Shown here piece by piece: positions 1 through 9,094 of a DNA stretch of 64,000 bases. The stretch comes from Polychytrium aggregatum (Eukaryota > Chytridiomycota > Chytridiomycetes > Polychytriales). Each line of letters begins with the position of its first letter. Position 1 is the first letter of the stretch. The notes beneath the pieces were generated by a model. It saw nothing but the letters and a program-made list of their open reading frames with translations, was not told where the DNA came from and ran no database searches. The position numbers and the translations under genes were made by a program. The stretch covers positions 1 to 64,000 of the forward strand of contig NW_026516204.1 of NCBI RefSeq assembly GCF_025602895.1, given 5' to 3'.

Positions 1-276
1 ACCTACCTAACCTAACCTAACCTAACCGAACCTAACCTAACCTAACCTAACCTAACCTAACCTAACCTAACCTAACCTAACCTAACCTAACCTAACCTAA
101 CCTAACCTAACCTAACCTAACCTAACCTAACCTAACCTAACCTAACCTAACCTAACCTAACCTAACCTAACCTAACCTAACCTAACCTAACCTAACCTAA
201 CCTAACCTAACCTACCCTGACCTAACCTAACCTAACCTAACCTAACCTAACCTAACCTAACCTAACCTAACCTAAC
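1..276. repeat. Telomeric repeat, 5-base unit CCTAA/TTAGG
   Basis: The tract is an almost uninterrupted run of the pentamer CCTAA, about 55 copies, with a few variants near 1-10, 26-30 and 211-220. The C-rich strand reads 5' to 3' from the window's left edge inwards, which is the orientation expected at a left chromosome end. The tract stops abruptly at about 276, where helicase-like coding sequence begins. The unit is five bases, not the TTAGGG hexamer common in fungi. Confidence 0.95.
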
Positions 277-1247
277 CCTGCTCCGCTTATACTAAAATGC
301 TGCCCAGCAGCTACCTGTTCACAAGCTCCAACAGCAGCTCGACGGCGACGCCAGAGGTGGCATCGATCTCGAATGCGCGATTTGTGTATGTGTCCGAGCT
401 TGAGCGGAAGGGAAACAGGCCTCGACCATTGAATACAATGCGCATCAAGAACCTTGTCGGCGGCGACGAGGTCGGCTTTCGCGACGTCTACCAGGGTCAT
501 AGTTCAAAGGAACTCAGGATCAAGTTCATGATCATGTGCAACCCTGAAGACATCGACCTGGCCCACTTGACCAAGTACGATGCAGTGTATCGACGAGTCG
601 TATTCAATCCCTATCGCTCAAAGTTTGCCATGAACCAGGATCAATATCGCGCTTATCAGCAGAAATATCCTGGAGCACCTGTGTTTATGAAGGACGAGAC
701 TCTGGGAAGTATTATGGAGCGACAGGAGTACAAAAATGCGATGCACTGTCTCATGTGCCAATGGTACCCCAAGTACAGCAGCGGCGGCTCGTTGCTGAGG
801 ACAAGGCCGCCGATCATGAACGAGAAGGCGATCCAAGATATGGGTCCCAGCACTGATAGTGTGGCCGAGTTCATTGAGTCAACCTTCATTCTCCACCAAC
901 CTCAATCTGAAGGCTACGACCATAAGGACTTCATCATCATGCTTCCTGCACTCTCCATGGAATTCTATCAGTGGTTCAGGGACAATGGAAAGGACGCTAC
1001 CAACACCGACGAGATTGCCAGGACAATCACTTCCAAGCACGCTGCTCGACCGGGCCATAACCTCACTGAACACCAATTGAAGTTGGTGATTGGTCCGATT
1101 TTGAGCAGCCACAAGAAGCTACTCCCTCACTTTATTGAGAAGACCAGTCCCGGGGGAACCAGGTCCTTCAAAGGGCTTGAACGAGTTGTGGGCAGTGGAC
1201 ACCAGGATACTACGGAAACTACCGAGGCTGTTGGGGCAGCTGATTAG
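276..1247 (+). pseudogene. 5'-truncated D5-like SF3 helicase (primase C-terminal) fragment
   Basis: An open frame of about 320 codons begins directly at the telomere junction (in-frame TAA at 273-275, first ATG at 297). Its start reads like the middle of a D5/P4-type superfamily 3 helicase: LPSSYLFTSS, then a sensor-like strand RFVYVSELE, the motif IKNLVGGDEVGFRDVY and the strand IKFMIMCNPE. The C-terminal half follows with SKFAMN and DMGPSTDSVAEFIE, typical of the region after the ATPase core. The primase part and the Walker A and B motifs that should precede it are absent, so this cannot be an active helicase. The family is known from nucleocytoplasmic large DNA viruses, phages, plasmids and some mobile elements; which of these it came from is not decidable here. 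Telomere addition at a break inside the gene, or insertion of a truncated copy, would both explain the junction. Confidence 0.75.
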
Positions 1248-2760
1248 TGCTGCTGATGTAGAACAGTATCATTCCTTTCTTCTCGACGGTTTGTTGTATA
1301 TTCGAGACACTATTGAGGTTGTTTGTTTTCATGAGTCGAGGTTTCAAGTGTAGATCCAGTTGTCAGACTTGGGTTTCCGACTAACTCTGTAGCCGGGTCT
1401 GAGTCTCCAGTTGTTGATCCGTTCTTTGAGTCTGATATTCACTATTCAACTTATTCAGTACGTTTCTTCAGTACCCTCTTGTTTGACCATTCTACTCTTG
1501 CGATTATGGCTGGACTTTTCTTTCTGTTGTCGATGTATTGGTTCAATAAAAACACACTGTCGGGGAGGCTCCAAGCCTTGGCCGATGGTACAAAATCAAT
1601 CATGTCCACCCCACTGCCACATCTTGGCAACAGTATCACAGCAGGCTTAGCATGAGTTGGTTAGGCTTAGAGGGTTTAGGCTCAGGGTGCAGCACTTGTC
1701 CACTCTCCCTCTACATGCTCTGCCTGTTGGCCTTTGGTTTGAGTGGGAGTGTGTCTTGACTACTCGCTGAGTACCCTCCGCTCTTCCATCACTGATATCA
1801 CTACATAACTGCAATAACACCAATGCTGACCCTTGATTGATATGTGTGACTCTCTTGCCATCGCCACATACTGCCACCATCACTGTCCTTCCCTGCATGT
1901 GTTCAGTGAATGATGTCGCGATGCCTGGTACCATGTCCAAGTCCGAGTTCATAGTGCTCAACGGCGTCTGATGCCTTCCAGAGTCCGATGCATGACGCAA
2001 TCGGCCTTCGAGATAATGCCACCTTACCCTGCCATCATTGGTTGGGGTAGTGGTATGCCAGAGGATGGACACAATGGCATATCATACTGACTCTATGACT
2101 AGTCAACGCAAGGTGCTCTGAGGAGTAGTCTCGACCTTGGGATCGTGGGAACTCCATGCTTTGGGGCAGACAGTGCATCCACGATGACGCATGCATGACT
2201 GGTGCATTGGCAATCGACTTGTCATGAACGGTGGATGAACCAATGGTCTTCGCCAGGGTTGAGACTCGGCGATGGATCATGGCATCTCCATGCACTTGTC
2301 TCATGGATGATGAGTCTGATGGGGCATCCCACATGCCATTCCGACCTCACACTCCGATCATCGGGTTCGTATCTCCCCCAAACCGACTCAGATTGGGGTA
2401 TCCGAGGGCGTATCTGCCGTGGGAAAGCTGCGTCTGGGGTGTCATGGGATGTGAATTGCATCATCCATGCATCGTGGATGCGTAAGGTTTGGCCATGGAT
2501 GGGGAGGGTATTGGTCATCGTCGATGCTGATTCGTGCGATATCGGTGCGCAGACTGTGACGTCGATCACGATGGTCGATCACGATGGCAGATGAGTCTGG
2601 TTGGGGCGATTCCCACGATCGTTGACGCTGGCGGCGATGCAGACTGGGAAACGATAAATAGGGCAGCGAGGAAGACCAGCTTGACTGACATCGCCAATGC
2701 GAGTTTCGGATCGCCAACGCGGGATCGGATCGTGAAACACAGGTTCATCGCACATCGAGT
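1248..2760. other. Subtelomeric stretch without a recognised gene
   Basis: Only short overlapping open frames on both strands, none resembling a known family. A possible AATAAA lies near 1545, about 300 bases after the helicase frame. A 12-base motif is duplicated near 2565-2590 (GTCGATCACGATG-like). The last few hundred bases may belong to the 5' untranslated region of the non-LTR element that follows. Remains of the Ty3/gypsy pol gene, expected if the element at 2.76-9.09 kb were a simple insertion, were not seen. Confidence 0.5.
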
Positions 2761-2900
2761 TCTCTGCTCCTGCCGCACCTATCCTGCTCCTGCTGCACCT
2801 GTCCTGCTCTTGCTGCACCTGTCCTGCTCTTGCTGCACCTGTCCTGCTCTTGCTGCACCTGTCCTGCTCCTGCTGCACCTGTATTGCTCTTGCTGCACCG
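2761..2900 (+). repeat. Seven 20-bp tandem units upstream of LINE ORF1
   Basis: Seven head-to-tail copies of a 20-bp unit (consensus GTCCTGCTCTTGCTGCACCT) fill 2761-2900 in perfect 20-bp register. The outer copies carry a few substitutions and the inner ones are nearly identical. The array ends 107 bases before the ORF1 start codon, so it probably sits in the 5' untranslated or promoter region of the element. Confidence 0.9.
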
Positions 2901-3007
2901 TGTGGCCTGCACCACACTGCTTTCACCTCTGTGTTTGTTCCAGCTCTGCCCCTCCAGTTCCCCGCCCTCGCTCCCACACTCCCTGTCCCCTTCCCCACTG
3001 CTGAGCG

Positions 3008-5293
3008 ATGTCCAAGGACAGACCCCAGCAGTCCCTTCTCCCGGCCTCGACCATCGCTGTCGGCAGCTTGATCTTCAAGCGCAAGGAGCGACCCGTGGCC
3101 ACCCCTTCCTCCCCCGCCAAGCGTCGCCTGTCCTTGCCCGACGCAATGACCATGCTCCCCAGGCCGGAGCATGACGAGCGTCTCCCCGAGTCCGAGTTCC
3201 CGTCCGTGTCCGTGCCCGAGTCCAGGCTCCCGGCCCCGCCCGAGTTCAGGTTCCCGGCCGAACCCGACTTTTCGTTCCCGCCCTTGGACCGCGCTGCCGC
3301 CCGTGCCGCCGTCGACATTGATGAACTGGAGGACATCAATGTCGAAGAAGACCTCAGCCCGGACCAAGAGCCTGACGCTGAGCCCTCGTCCTCCTGTGCC
3401 GACCAAGACCACCCTGCCGAGTCCCTGGCTCCCGTGTCCTCCTCCGCCGCTCCCCACCAAGACCACTGTGCCATGGACATTGTTGTCCAGCCCAGTGCCG
3501 ACGTCGTCTCGGTTCCTTGGCGCGACGAGTTCTGGCGCAAGTGGCACGCCTCGTCCGACGTCGATGATCAGAAGGCTGCAACCCAGATCATCGACGTCAC
3601 CAAGATGAACAACCAGCTGTGGATGGCCGTGACCGCCAAGCTGCAGTGCACTGTCCTGTGCCGCAAGTGCAAGCTCGCCTCGGCCGATCCCTGGATCGTC
3701 GTCAAGCACGGCAAGGACGAGCTCCAGCTCAAGTGTCCCCAGGCCCTCGAGGACGGACCCTGCCCCGGCCAGATGTCGGCCTTCCAGTTCTGGGCCCACA
3801 TGAGCCGCACCACCAAGGAGTCCCGCAAGCTGTTTGTGGATGCGTTCTCGGACAAGTTCAAGGAGAACTTCCACACCAAGTGCGGCCTCAAGACCATGGA
3901 CAAGCAGCGCGCCGTCCCCCGTGGTGCCTCTGAAGGCGCCCCTCGAGCAGCCCCTGCTTCCACTGCTGACCCCGTCGATCCAGCTCGTCGAGCTGTTGAT
4001 GCTGTTGGCACTGCGTCCCCTGTCCCCAAGGCCAGGCCCGTCCTTCCGCCCCGACCCGTCGTCAAGGCCAAGACCCCTCCTCCGTCCCAGGCTCCCGTCC
4101 CTGCGATGAAACCCGAGGAGGCCCTCGCTATCCTCAAGCGAGAGGCTGACCGGGTGCAGTCCATCCTGTTCGAGGCACTCGTGGCCGACAACATGGATGC
4201 TGCCACCAAGGCCATGGTCCAGAAGATCGCCAAGTCCAATGTGGCAATCAGCCGTGCCACGGAGCAGCTCCGCAAGTCTGTTGCCAACAAGACTGCCACC
4301 CCCAAGACCCAGTCCCCCGGTTCCAAGACCCAGTCCTCCGGCTCCCTCCCTGGCTCTGCCCCTGTTTCCGCCCCGTCTCCCTCGTACAAGGCCGCTCTCT
4401 TGAAGAACGTTCGGGAGGCCGAGAGCCGTGTCGGCCGCATGTCCGAGGCCAGCCAGCTCGACGAATGGAAGAGGATGCTGACCACCGGCCGAATGCCAGG
4501 CTCCTCCAAGCCGATCCAGCCCAACCAGCACCGCCAGCCAGTCCTTGTCCCCGGGACGGTCGCCAACTCTGAGCTCCGGAACGACAAGTTCAGGGAGGCC
4601 GTCACCAACATGGACTGGCTGTACGTCGAGGGCATCCGCTGTGGCGACCTCGGCAGTGTCCGCCGCAACCTCAAGCGATGCGGCATCGACACCAGGGAGT
4701 TGGCCGAGATCAACTTCCCTGAGGCCACGGTCATGGAGGTCCTTGTCCGCGACAAATCCAACAAGGCCGACCTTGGTGCCCGTCTGGAGTCGCTGTCGTC
4801 CACACATGGCAGGGTCAGGGTCGTACCGGCCTACGACGTCATCCATGGTCTCAAGCACCATGGACTGGCCCTGTCCCGATCCGATGCCATCAAGAACTTT
4901 ATGGCAAAGTCCCTCCGCCAGGCAGCCAAGGCCAAGACCGCCCCTGTCCGCCGCTGCATCCAGATGCGCATCCCCGAGGAGTACCGCGACGAGTACGACT
5001 CGCTCCTCAAGAAGGCCCTATCCGGCAAGGAGGTCAAGCGGGCGGACATCACCGCCGTCCCCAAGGTCCCTGGTTCTGCCGCTGCCGCTGCCTCGTCGTC
5101 TGCCTCTGCCGCTGCCGCTACCGCTGCCCCTGCCGTTGTCGTTGCTGTCGCTGCTGCTGCTGCCCCCGCCGCTGGTGCCTCGTCAAAGCCCAGCAAGCCT
5201 CACCCCGCCTACAGAGTCCCGCTGTCCGTCATGGACACTGACTCTGAAGGAGAGGGCCCCCGGGCCAGCAGCAGCGCTGCACGACTCCAATGA
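3008..5293 (+). CDS. LINE ORF1 protein (RNA-binding type)
   Basis: 761 residues from ATG 3008. The N-terminal 200 residues are Pro-, Ser- and acid-rich. Around residues 214-257 lies a cysteine cluster (CTVLCRKC followed by two more Cys after about 25 residues) that could bind zinc; it is not the CCHC knuckle of many LINE ORF1 proteins. Near residues 535-590 the sequence (LYVEGIRCGDLGSVRRNL, later VMEVLVRD) resembles the RRM-like fold found in ORF1 proteins, which bind element RNA and accompany it back to DNA. The C-terminus is a low-complexity Ala/Ser stretch before the stop. The stop TGA overlaps the ORF2 start as ATGA. The long open frame on the opposite strand (2579-4861) is a codon-bias shadow. 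Family assignment rests on position and general features, not on a close match. Confidence 0.8.
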   Translation: MSKDRPQQSLLPASTIAVGSLIFKRKERPVATPSSPAKRRLSLPDAMTMLPRPEHDERLPESEFPSVSVPESRLPAPPEFRFPAEPDFSFPPLDRAAARAAVDIDELEDINVEEDLSPDQEPDAEPSSSCADQDHPAESLAPVSSSAAPHQDHCAMDIVVQPSADVVSVPWRDEFWRKWHASSDVDDQKAATQIIDVTKMNNQLWMAVTAKLQCTVLCRKCKLASADPWIVVKHGKDELQLKCPQALEDGPCPGQMSAFQFWAHMSRTTKESRKLFVDAFSDKFKENFHTKCGLKTMDKQRAVPRGASEGAPRAAPASTADPVDPARRAVDAVGTASPVPKARPVLPPRPVVKAKTPPPSQAPVPAMKPEEALAILKREADRVQSILFEALVADNMDAATKAMVQKIAKSNVAISRATEQLRKSVANKTATPKTQSPGSKTQSSGSLPGSAPVSAPSPSYKAALLKNVREAESRVGRMSEASQLDEWKRMLTTGRMPGSSKPIQPNQHRQPVLVPGTVANSELRNDKFREAVTNMDWLYVEGIRCGDLGSVRRNLKRCGIDTRELAEINFPEATVMEVLVRDKSNKADLGARLESLSSTHGRVRVVPAYDVIHGLKHHGLALSRSDAIKNFMAKSLRQAAKAKTAPVRRCIQMRIPEEYRDEYDSLLKKALSGKEVKRADITAVPKVPGSAAAAASSSASAAAATAAPAVVVAVAAAAAPAAGASSKPSKPHPAYRVPLSVMDTDSEGEGPRASSSAARLQ

Positions 5294-8200
5294 ATCCACA
5301 CCCCTCGCAGGGAGGCGGCAGGGCCCAGACATCCCTGACCGTCGCTTCCTTCAATGTCTGTGGCATCAACGTCAACGACGTTGAACTCAAGAACCTCATC
5401 GACACCAACGACATCGACTTTGTCGGTGTCCAAGAAACCCTCGCCGACCTCGAACCCCGCAGCCCTCTCTGTGGCTATGCCGTCAAGGTCCCTGGTCCCC
5501 GTTGCCGCGCCGGTAGAGGCATCGCCATCCTCTACAACCCGGCCAGGATCGACCCGCACGACTTCACCAACATTGAAGTCAGCGACAAGGGCGACGCCAT
5601 GTGGGTGACATACAAACACGTCATCCACATCGGCAACTTCTACCTGTCCCCGAGCCTCAAGCTGGACGACTACCGCGAGGCCCTCCAGTCGATCCACACC
5701 AAGGCCGCCCTCCCCGACGCCCAGGTCATTGTGGTGGGTGACTTCAATGCCCACCTCAGTGCCCTGAGCGGACTGCCCACGCCGCTCCGTGGCAGGGAGA
5801 AGATCCTCGAGGACACTGTCTCCCGCGCCGGTCTCCGCGTTGTGCCTCCAGCTGTGATCCCGACCCACACCCGGCAGCGGGGTCCCAGCTGGACAACGAT
5901 CGACTACATCTTTGTGTCGCATCGCCAGGCCAACAACGACCCGCTGCTGCAGGTCGACACTGCCGGTGCCTTCCGTGGCCAGTCCGACCACTTCCCCATC
6001 TGGGCGACTCTGCGGGTACAGCCAAAGTACTACCCAAAGGTCGACCAATGGCAGTGGAAGATCGCCCAGCTCGAGGATCCTGCCGTCCGCGCCCAGTACC
6101 TCTTGGCGCTGCTGGACGAGCGCGAACGCGGTCTGCAGCGCATCCAGGCTGCACTCCGGCCAATCTCAAGGGGATCGGTCATTCCGATCTCGGAGAGTGC
6201 GGCCCAGGACTGCATCGACCGCGCCTGGTCCATCATGATCGCCCTGATCACCACCGCTGCCGACTCCACCATCGGCAAGGCTTCCATCAAGACCGTCTGG
6301 AAGGACCCGGCCCTGATCCCCGAGATGCGGCAGCTTCGCGAGAGGCGCCGCGATCTCATCTACCAGCTCAAGTTGCCCGGGCTCTCCCTCCGCGTCGCCG
6401 AGGACAAGCGCGCCGAACTCCGCGCTGTCCGCAAACAAGAAAAGAACCTCATCGTCCAGTCCCGCCGAGCAGCCGAGACCCTGGCCATGAACAAGCTGCA
6501 CTCCCTCAACGCTTCCGAGGTCGCCAAGTCCCTGGCCGCCATGAAGAAGCGCAAGGAGCTCGACGACGCCTTCCACTTTGACAACTCGGACGAGGCCCTC
6601 GAGCGACTTGTGGTCCACTACGGCAAGGTCTCCTCGCACTCCCAGGACACCCCCGGTGCCGCCTTTGACCGGACCGTCGGCCCAAGACCCCTGGACACTG
6701 TTCCGCGCCTGCTCCCCGAGGACCGCTCCATTCCCCGATTGTCGTCGGACGAGGTGGCCGATGCCATCGTCAAGTCCCCCAAGCGCAAGTCTTCCGGCCC
6801 GGACAAGATCAAGGCCGAGATGCTGCACCCTGTCGCTCCCGTGGTCGCTCCCTGGCTCCGGGCCATCCTGCTGGCCGCCCTCAAGGCCTCCGTCGTCCCG
6901 ACCGAGTGGAACACTGTCCTGATCCACCCGGTCTACAAGAACAAGGGTTCGATCCTCGATCCGGCCATGTACCGGCCCATCGGGTTGACCCAGGTCCTCC
7001 GCAAGATCGCCGAGCGAGTCCTGCTGCCGTTCCTCACCCGCGAGATCGGCATCATGGACATTGCCCAGGGAGGCTTCCGCCCGGACCGAGGCACCCTCGA
7101 CCAGGTGTACTCGCTCGACGCTCTTGTCCGCATGAACAAGATCCGCGACGACGAGTACAGCCTGGTCTTCCTCGACATCAAGGCCGCCTACGACACTGTC
7201 TGGCGGGAGCGCCTCTGGGACAAGATCGCCACCCGAGGTGCTGGTCCGGTCGCCGTCGGGGTCCTCAGGGCCATGCTCGACCGCACTCTTGTCCGCGTCG
7301 CCAGCAAGGGCCGCACGTCGCAGCCTGTGTGGCTGCAGAAGGGTCTCATCCAAGGCTCGGTCCTGAGTCCCCTTCTGTTCAGTGCCCACATTGACGACCT
7401 GCCTGGACTGCTCCGAGCCGAGGACGGACTTGTGCTTGCCTCGAGTCGCCACCACCGTCTCCGGGTCAACTCGCTCTGGTTTGCCGATGACGGTGTCCTC
7501 ATCTGTCCGGCTGGCCGCACCCAGGCCATGCTGGATATCTGCGAACGCCACAGCATCGACAACCGGTACCGCTTCTCGCCTCCCAAGTGCGAGGTGCTGT
7601 ACTCGGCCTGCAACGTCGACCAGCTCCATCCCGCCAAGCTGTACGGCACCGAGCTGCCCAAGGTCCTCCAGTTCCGCTACCTCGGTGTCATGGTCGACAT
7701 TGACGGATTCCGCCCGGACCTCCAGTTCGACAAGCTCCTCCGCAAGGTCCACATGGTCACCGACACCGTGGTTGGACTCGGCATCACCCTCGGCAAGGTC
7801 TCGGCCAAGACCATCACCCAGGTCTACAAGACCTTTGTGCGGCCGACCCTCGAATACGGGATGGCCATGGACATCCCCGACCCAGCTCTGCGCGACCGCC
7901 TCGACGACGCCCAGATGACGGCCCTCCGCACCATGTTCCGCGTCGGCCCCGGCACTCCCGTCGGTGCCATGCACCTCAACTGCGGCCTTCCCAAGATGTC
8001 GGTCCGTGTCAAGATGCTGGCCCTGCAGAACTGGGCCCGCTGGGACGACCAAGTCTCTGACGGCGACAAGATGCTGTCGATGATCCTGCGCAACAAGATC
8101 ATTGCGCCCTACCACCCCGACCAGTTCCTCGGCCAAGGAGTCCGAGCCGATCCGCACTGGGCCATGGTGGTCCGCCGACAAGAGGCCGACCACTCCCTCA

Positions 8201-8964
8201 CGGCCACGGAGATCTACCGAGGCAAGACCCGACACCAGCCGCCGCCGCCCGGACCGCCCCGACCCCAGCCCGTCCCGATCAAGACCCTCATCTTCGAGGA
8301 CCACATGAAGAACGGCTTCGACCGCTCCAAGCAGCTCACCGCCGCCTGCACCCCGTCGACCAAGATGTCGGGACTCTGGGAGGCTCGCGGGTACCAAGGA
8401 TCCATGATCATGCTCATGTTCATGGTCCGATGGCGACTCGGTGCTCTCCCAGGCCACTTCAGATTTGGCTACCGCAAGTGCAAGAACCTGGCTCGACACG
8501 GATCCGGGATCGACTTGACCAGGACCCACGCACAGCAGTGTGTGGATCCGCATCAAGTCCTGGTCCGCAAGGTCGCAGCCCTCAAGACGGCCCACCCGAC
8601 TTGGGTGGAAAGTGGTATAGCCGGAGTGGGACCAGTGGACAAGCTGCTGGACCTGCTCAGTTTCGATCGCACTCCCCCTCGCAGTCGCACCCCTCCCGCA
8701 CTTGGATCACTTGCTGCTCATGTACCCGCTCCCCGCACTGCCTTCCGAGCATTCGCACTTGGTGCACACCCAGCACCACCACCCACTCCCACACCCAGTG
8801 TAGTCCCACCCTTGCAGTCTCTCCCTGCACCCTCATCACAGCGTAGTATAGTGTCAGCACTTGTCATTCCTCCACCCCGACCCCCCCTCGATCCTGCTGT
8901 TCCCTTGTGGGAACTGCTCGAAAATGTGTTCACCCGCTTGGTCTCAGACCTTGTGGGCAGCTGA
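5290..8964 (+). CDS. LINE ORF2: endonuclease and reverse transcriptase
   Basis: 1224 residues from ATG 5290. The N-terminal apurinic-type endonuclease shows SFNVCGI (about residue 20), GVQET (Glu about 49), VVGDFNAH (about 149), TIDYIFVSH and SDHFPIW (about 232). The reverse transcriptase shows YRPIGL, QGGFRPDRGTLDQV, FLDIKAAYDTVW (about 627), QGSVLSPLLF (about 688) and the catalytic FADD (about 731). A C-terminal Cys/His cluster around 1056-1084 (RKC...HG...RTHAQQC) resembles a degenerate version of the zinc knuckle seen in many LINE ORF2 proteins. No RNase H domain was seen. It would nick chromosomal DNA and copy element RNA by target-primed reverse transcription. All core catalytic motifs appear intact. 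ORF2 is probably translated by termination and reinitiation, since its ATG overlaps the ORF1 stop. Confidence 0.95.
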   Translation: MNPHPSQGGGRAQTSLTVASFNVCGINVNDVELKNLIDTNDIDFVGVQETLADLEPRSPLCGYAVKVPGPRCRAGRGIAILYNPARIDPHDFTNIEVSDKGDAMWVTYKHVIHIGNFYLSPSLKLDDYREALQSIHTKAALPDAQVIVVGDFNAHLSALSGLPTPLRGREKILEDTVSRAGLRVVPPAVIPTHTRQRGPSWTTIDYIFVSHRQANNDPLLQVDTAGAFRGQSDHFPIWATLRVQPKYYPKVDQWQWKIAQLEDPAVRAQYLLALLDERERGLQRIQAALRPISRGSVIPISESAAQDCIDRAWSIMIALITTAADSTIGKASIKTVWKDPALIPEMRQLRERRRDLIYQLKLPGLSLRVAEDKRAELRAVRKQEKNLIVQSRRAAETLAMNKLHSLNASEVAKSLAAMKKRKELDDAFHFDNSDEALERLVVHYGKVSSHSQDTPGAAFDRTVGPRPLDTVPRLLPEDRSIPRLSSDEVADAIVKSPKRKSSGPDKIKAEMLHPVAPVVAPWLRAILLAALKASVVPTEWNTVLIHPVYKNKGSILDPAMYRPIGLTQVLRKIAERVLLPFLTREIGIMDIAQGGFRPDRGTLDQVYSLDALVRMNKIRDDEYSLVFLDIKAAYDTVWRERLWDKIATRGAGPVAVGVLRAMLDRTLVRVASKGRTSQPVWLQKGLIQGSVLSPLLFSAHIDDLPGLLRAEDGLVLASSRHHRLRVNSLWFADDGVLICPAGRTQAMLDICERHSIDNRYRFSPPKCEVLYSACNVDQLHPAKLYGTELPKVLQFRYLGVMVDIDGFRPDLQFDKLLRKVHMVTDTVVGLGITLGKVSAKTITQVYKTFVRPTLEYGMAMDIPDPALRDRLDDAQMTALRTMFRVGPGTPVGAMHLNCGLPKMSVRVKMLALQNWARWDDQVSDGDKMLSMILRNKIIAPYHPDQFLGQGVRADPHWAMVVRRQEADHSLTATEIYRGKTRHQPPPPGPPRPQPVPIKTLIFEDHMKNGFDRSKQLTAACTPSTKMSGLWEARGYQGSMIMLMFMVRWRLGALPGHFRFGYRKCKNLARHGSGIDLTRTHAQQCVDPHQVLVRKVAALKTAHPTWVESGIAGVGPVDKLLDLLSFDRTPPRSRTPPALGSLAAHVPAPRTAFRAFALGAHPAPPPTPTPSVVPPLQSLPAPSSQRSIVSALVIPPPRPPLDPAVPLWELLENVFTRLVSDLVGS

Positions 8965-9058
8965 GGCAGCACTAGGCTGCAACAGGAGTAAATAGGCTTG
9001 CCTGTGTACTCAACGTGCCGGGGTACCAACCTGTTGGACCTGATGGCTTGTCTTCTTG

Positions 9059-9094
9059 AATAAAGTTGACTATAGTAACAAAAAAAAAAAAAAA
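9059..9094 (+). other. LINE polyadenylation signal and 3' A-tail
   Basis: AATAAA at 9059-9064 is followed by a run of about 15 A ending at 9094. This is the 3' terminus expected of an element copied from polyadenylated RNA. Confidence 0.85.

Larger units (their letters stand above)
2761..9094 (+). mobile_element. Non-LTR (LINE-type) retrotransposon, both ORFs intact
   Basis: The element has a repeat-bearing 5' region, ORF1 (3008-5293), ORF2 (5290-8964) with apurinic-type endonuclease and reverse transcriptase, a 3' untranslated region of about 115 bases, AATAAA at 9059-9064 and a terminal A-run at about 9080-9094. Both ORFs are uninterrupted, so it may be recent or active. The true 5' boundary is not defined: the start given is the first tandem unit. 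The A-tail directly abuts Ty3/gypsy integrase sequence. A target-site duplication was not found by eye. A related 3' end lies at 10.6-11.3 kb. Confidence 0.85.

Noticed and set aside
2761-2900. CRISPR-like array
   Set aside because: Units are directly adjacent with no spacers, within a retroelement of a eukaryotic genome. No CRISPR array or cas gene is seen anywhere in the window.
2579-4861. 760-codon open frame on the minus strand across LINE ORF1
   Set aside because: It mirrors ORF1 codon by codon, is Gly/Leu-rich without any domain, and is what GC-rich third positions produce on the antisense strand.
6166-8595. 809-codon open frame on the minus strand across LINE ORF2
   Set aside because: Antisense shadow of the endonuclease/reverse transcriptase; low-complexity Asp/Gly/Val/Leu composition and no family resemblance.
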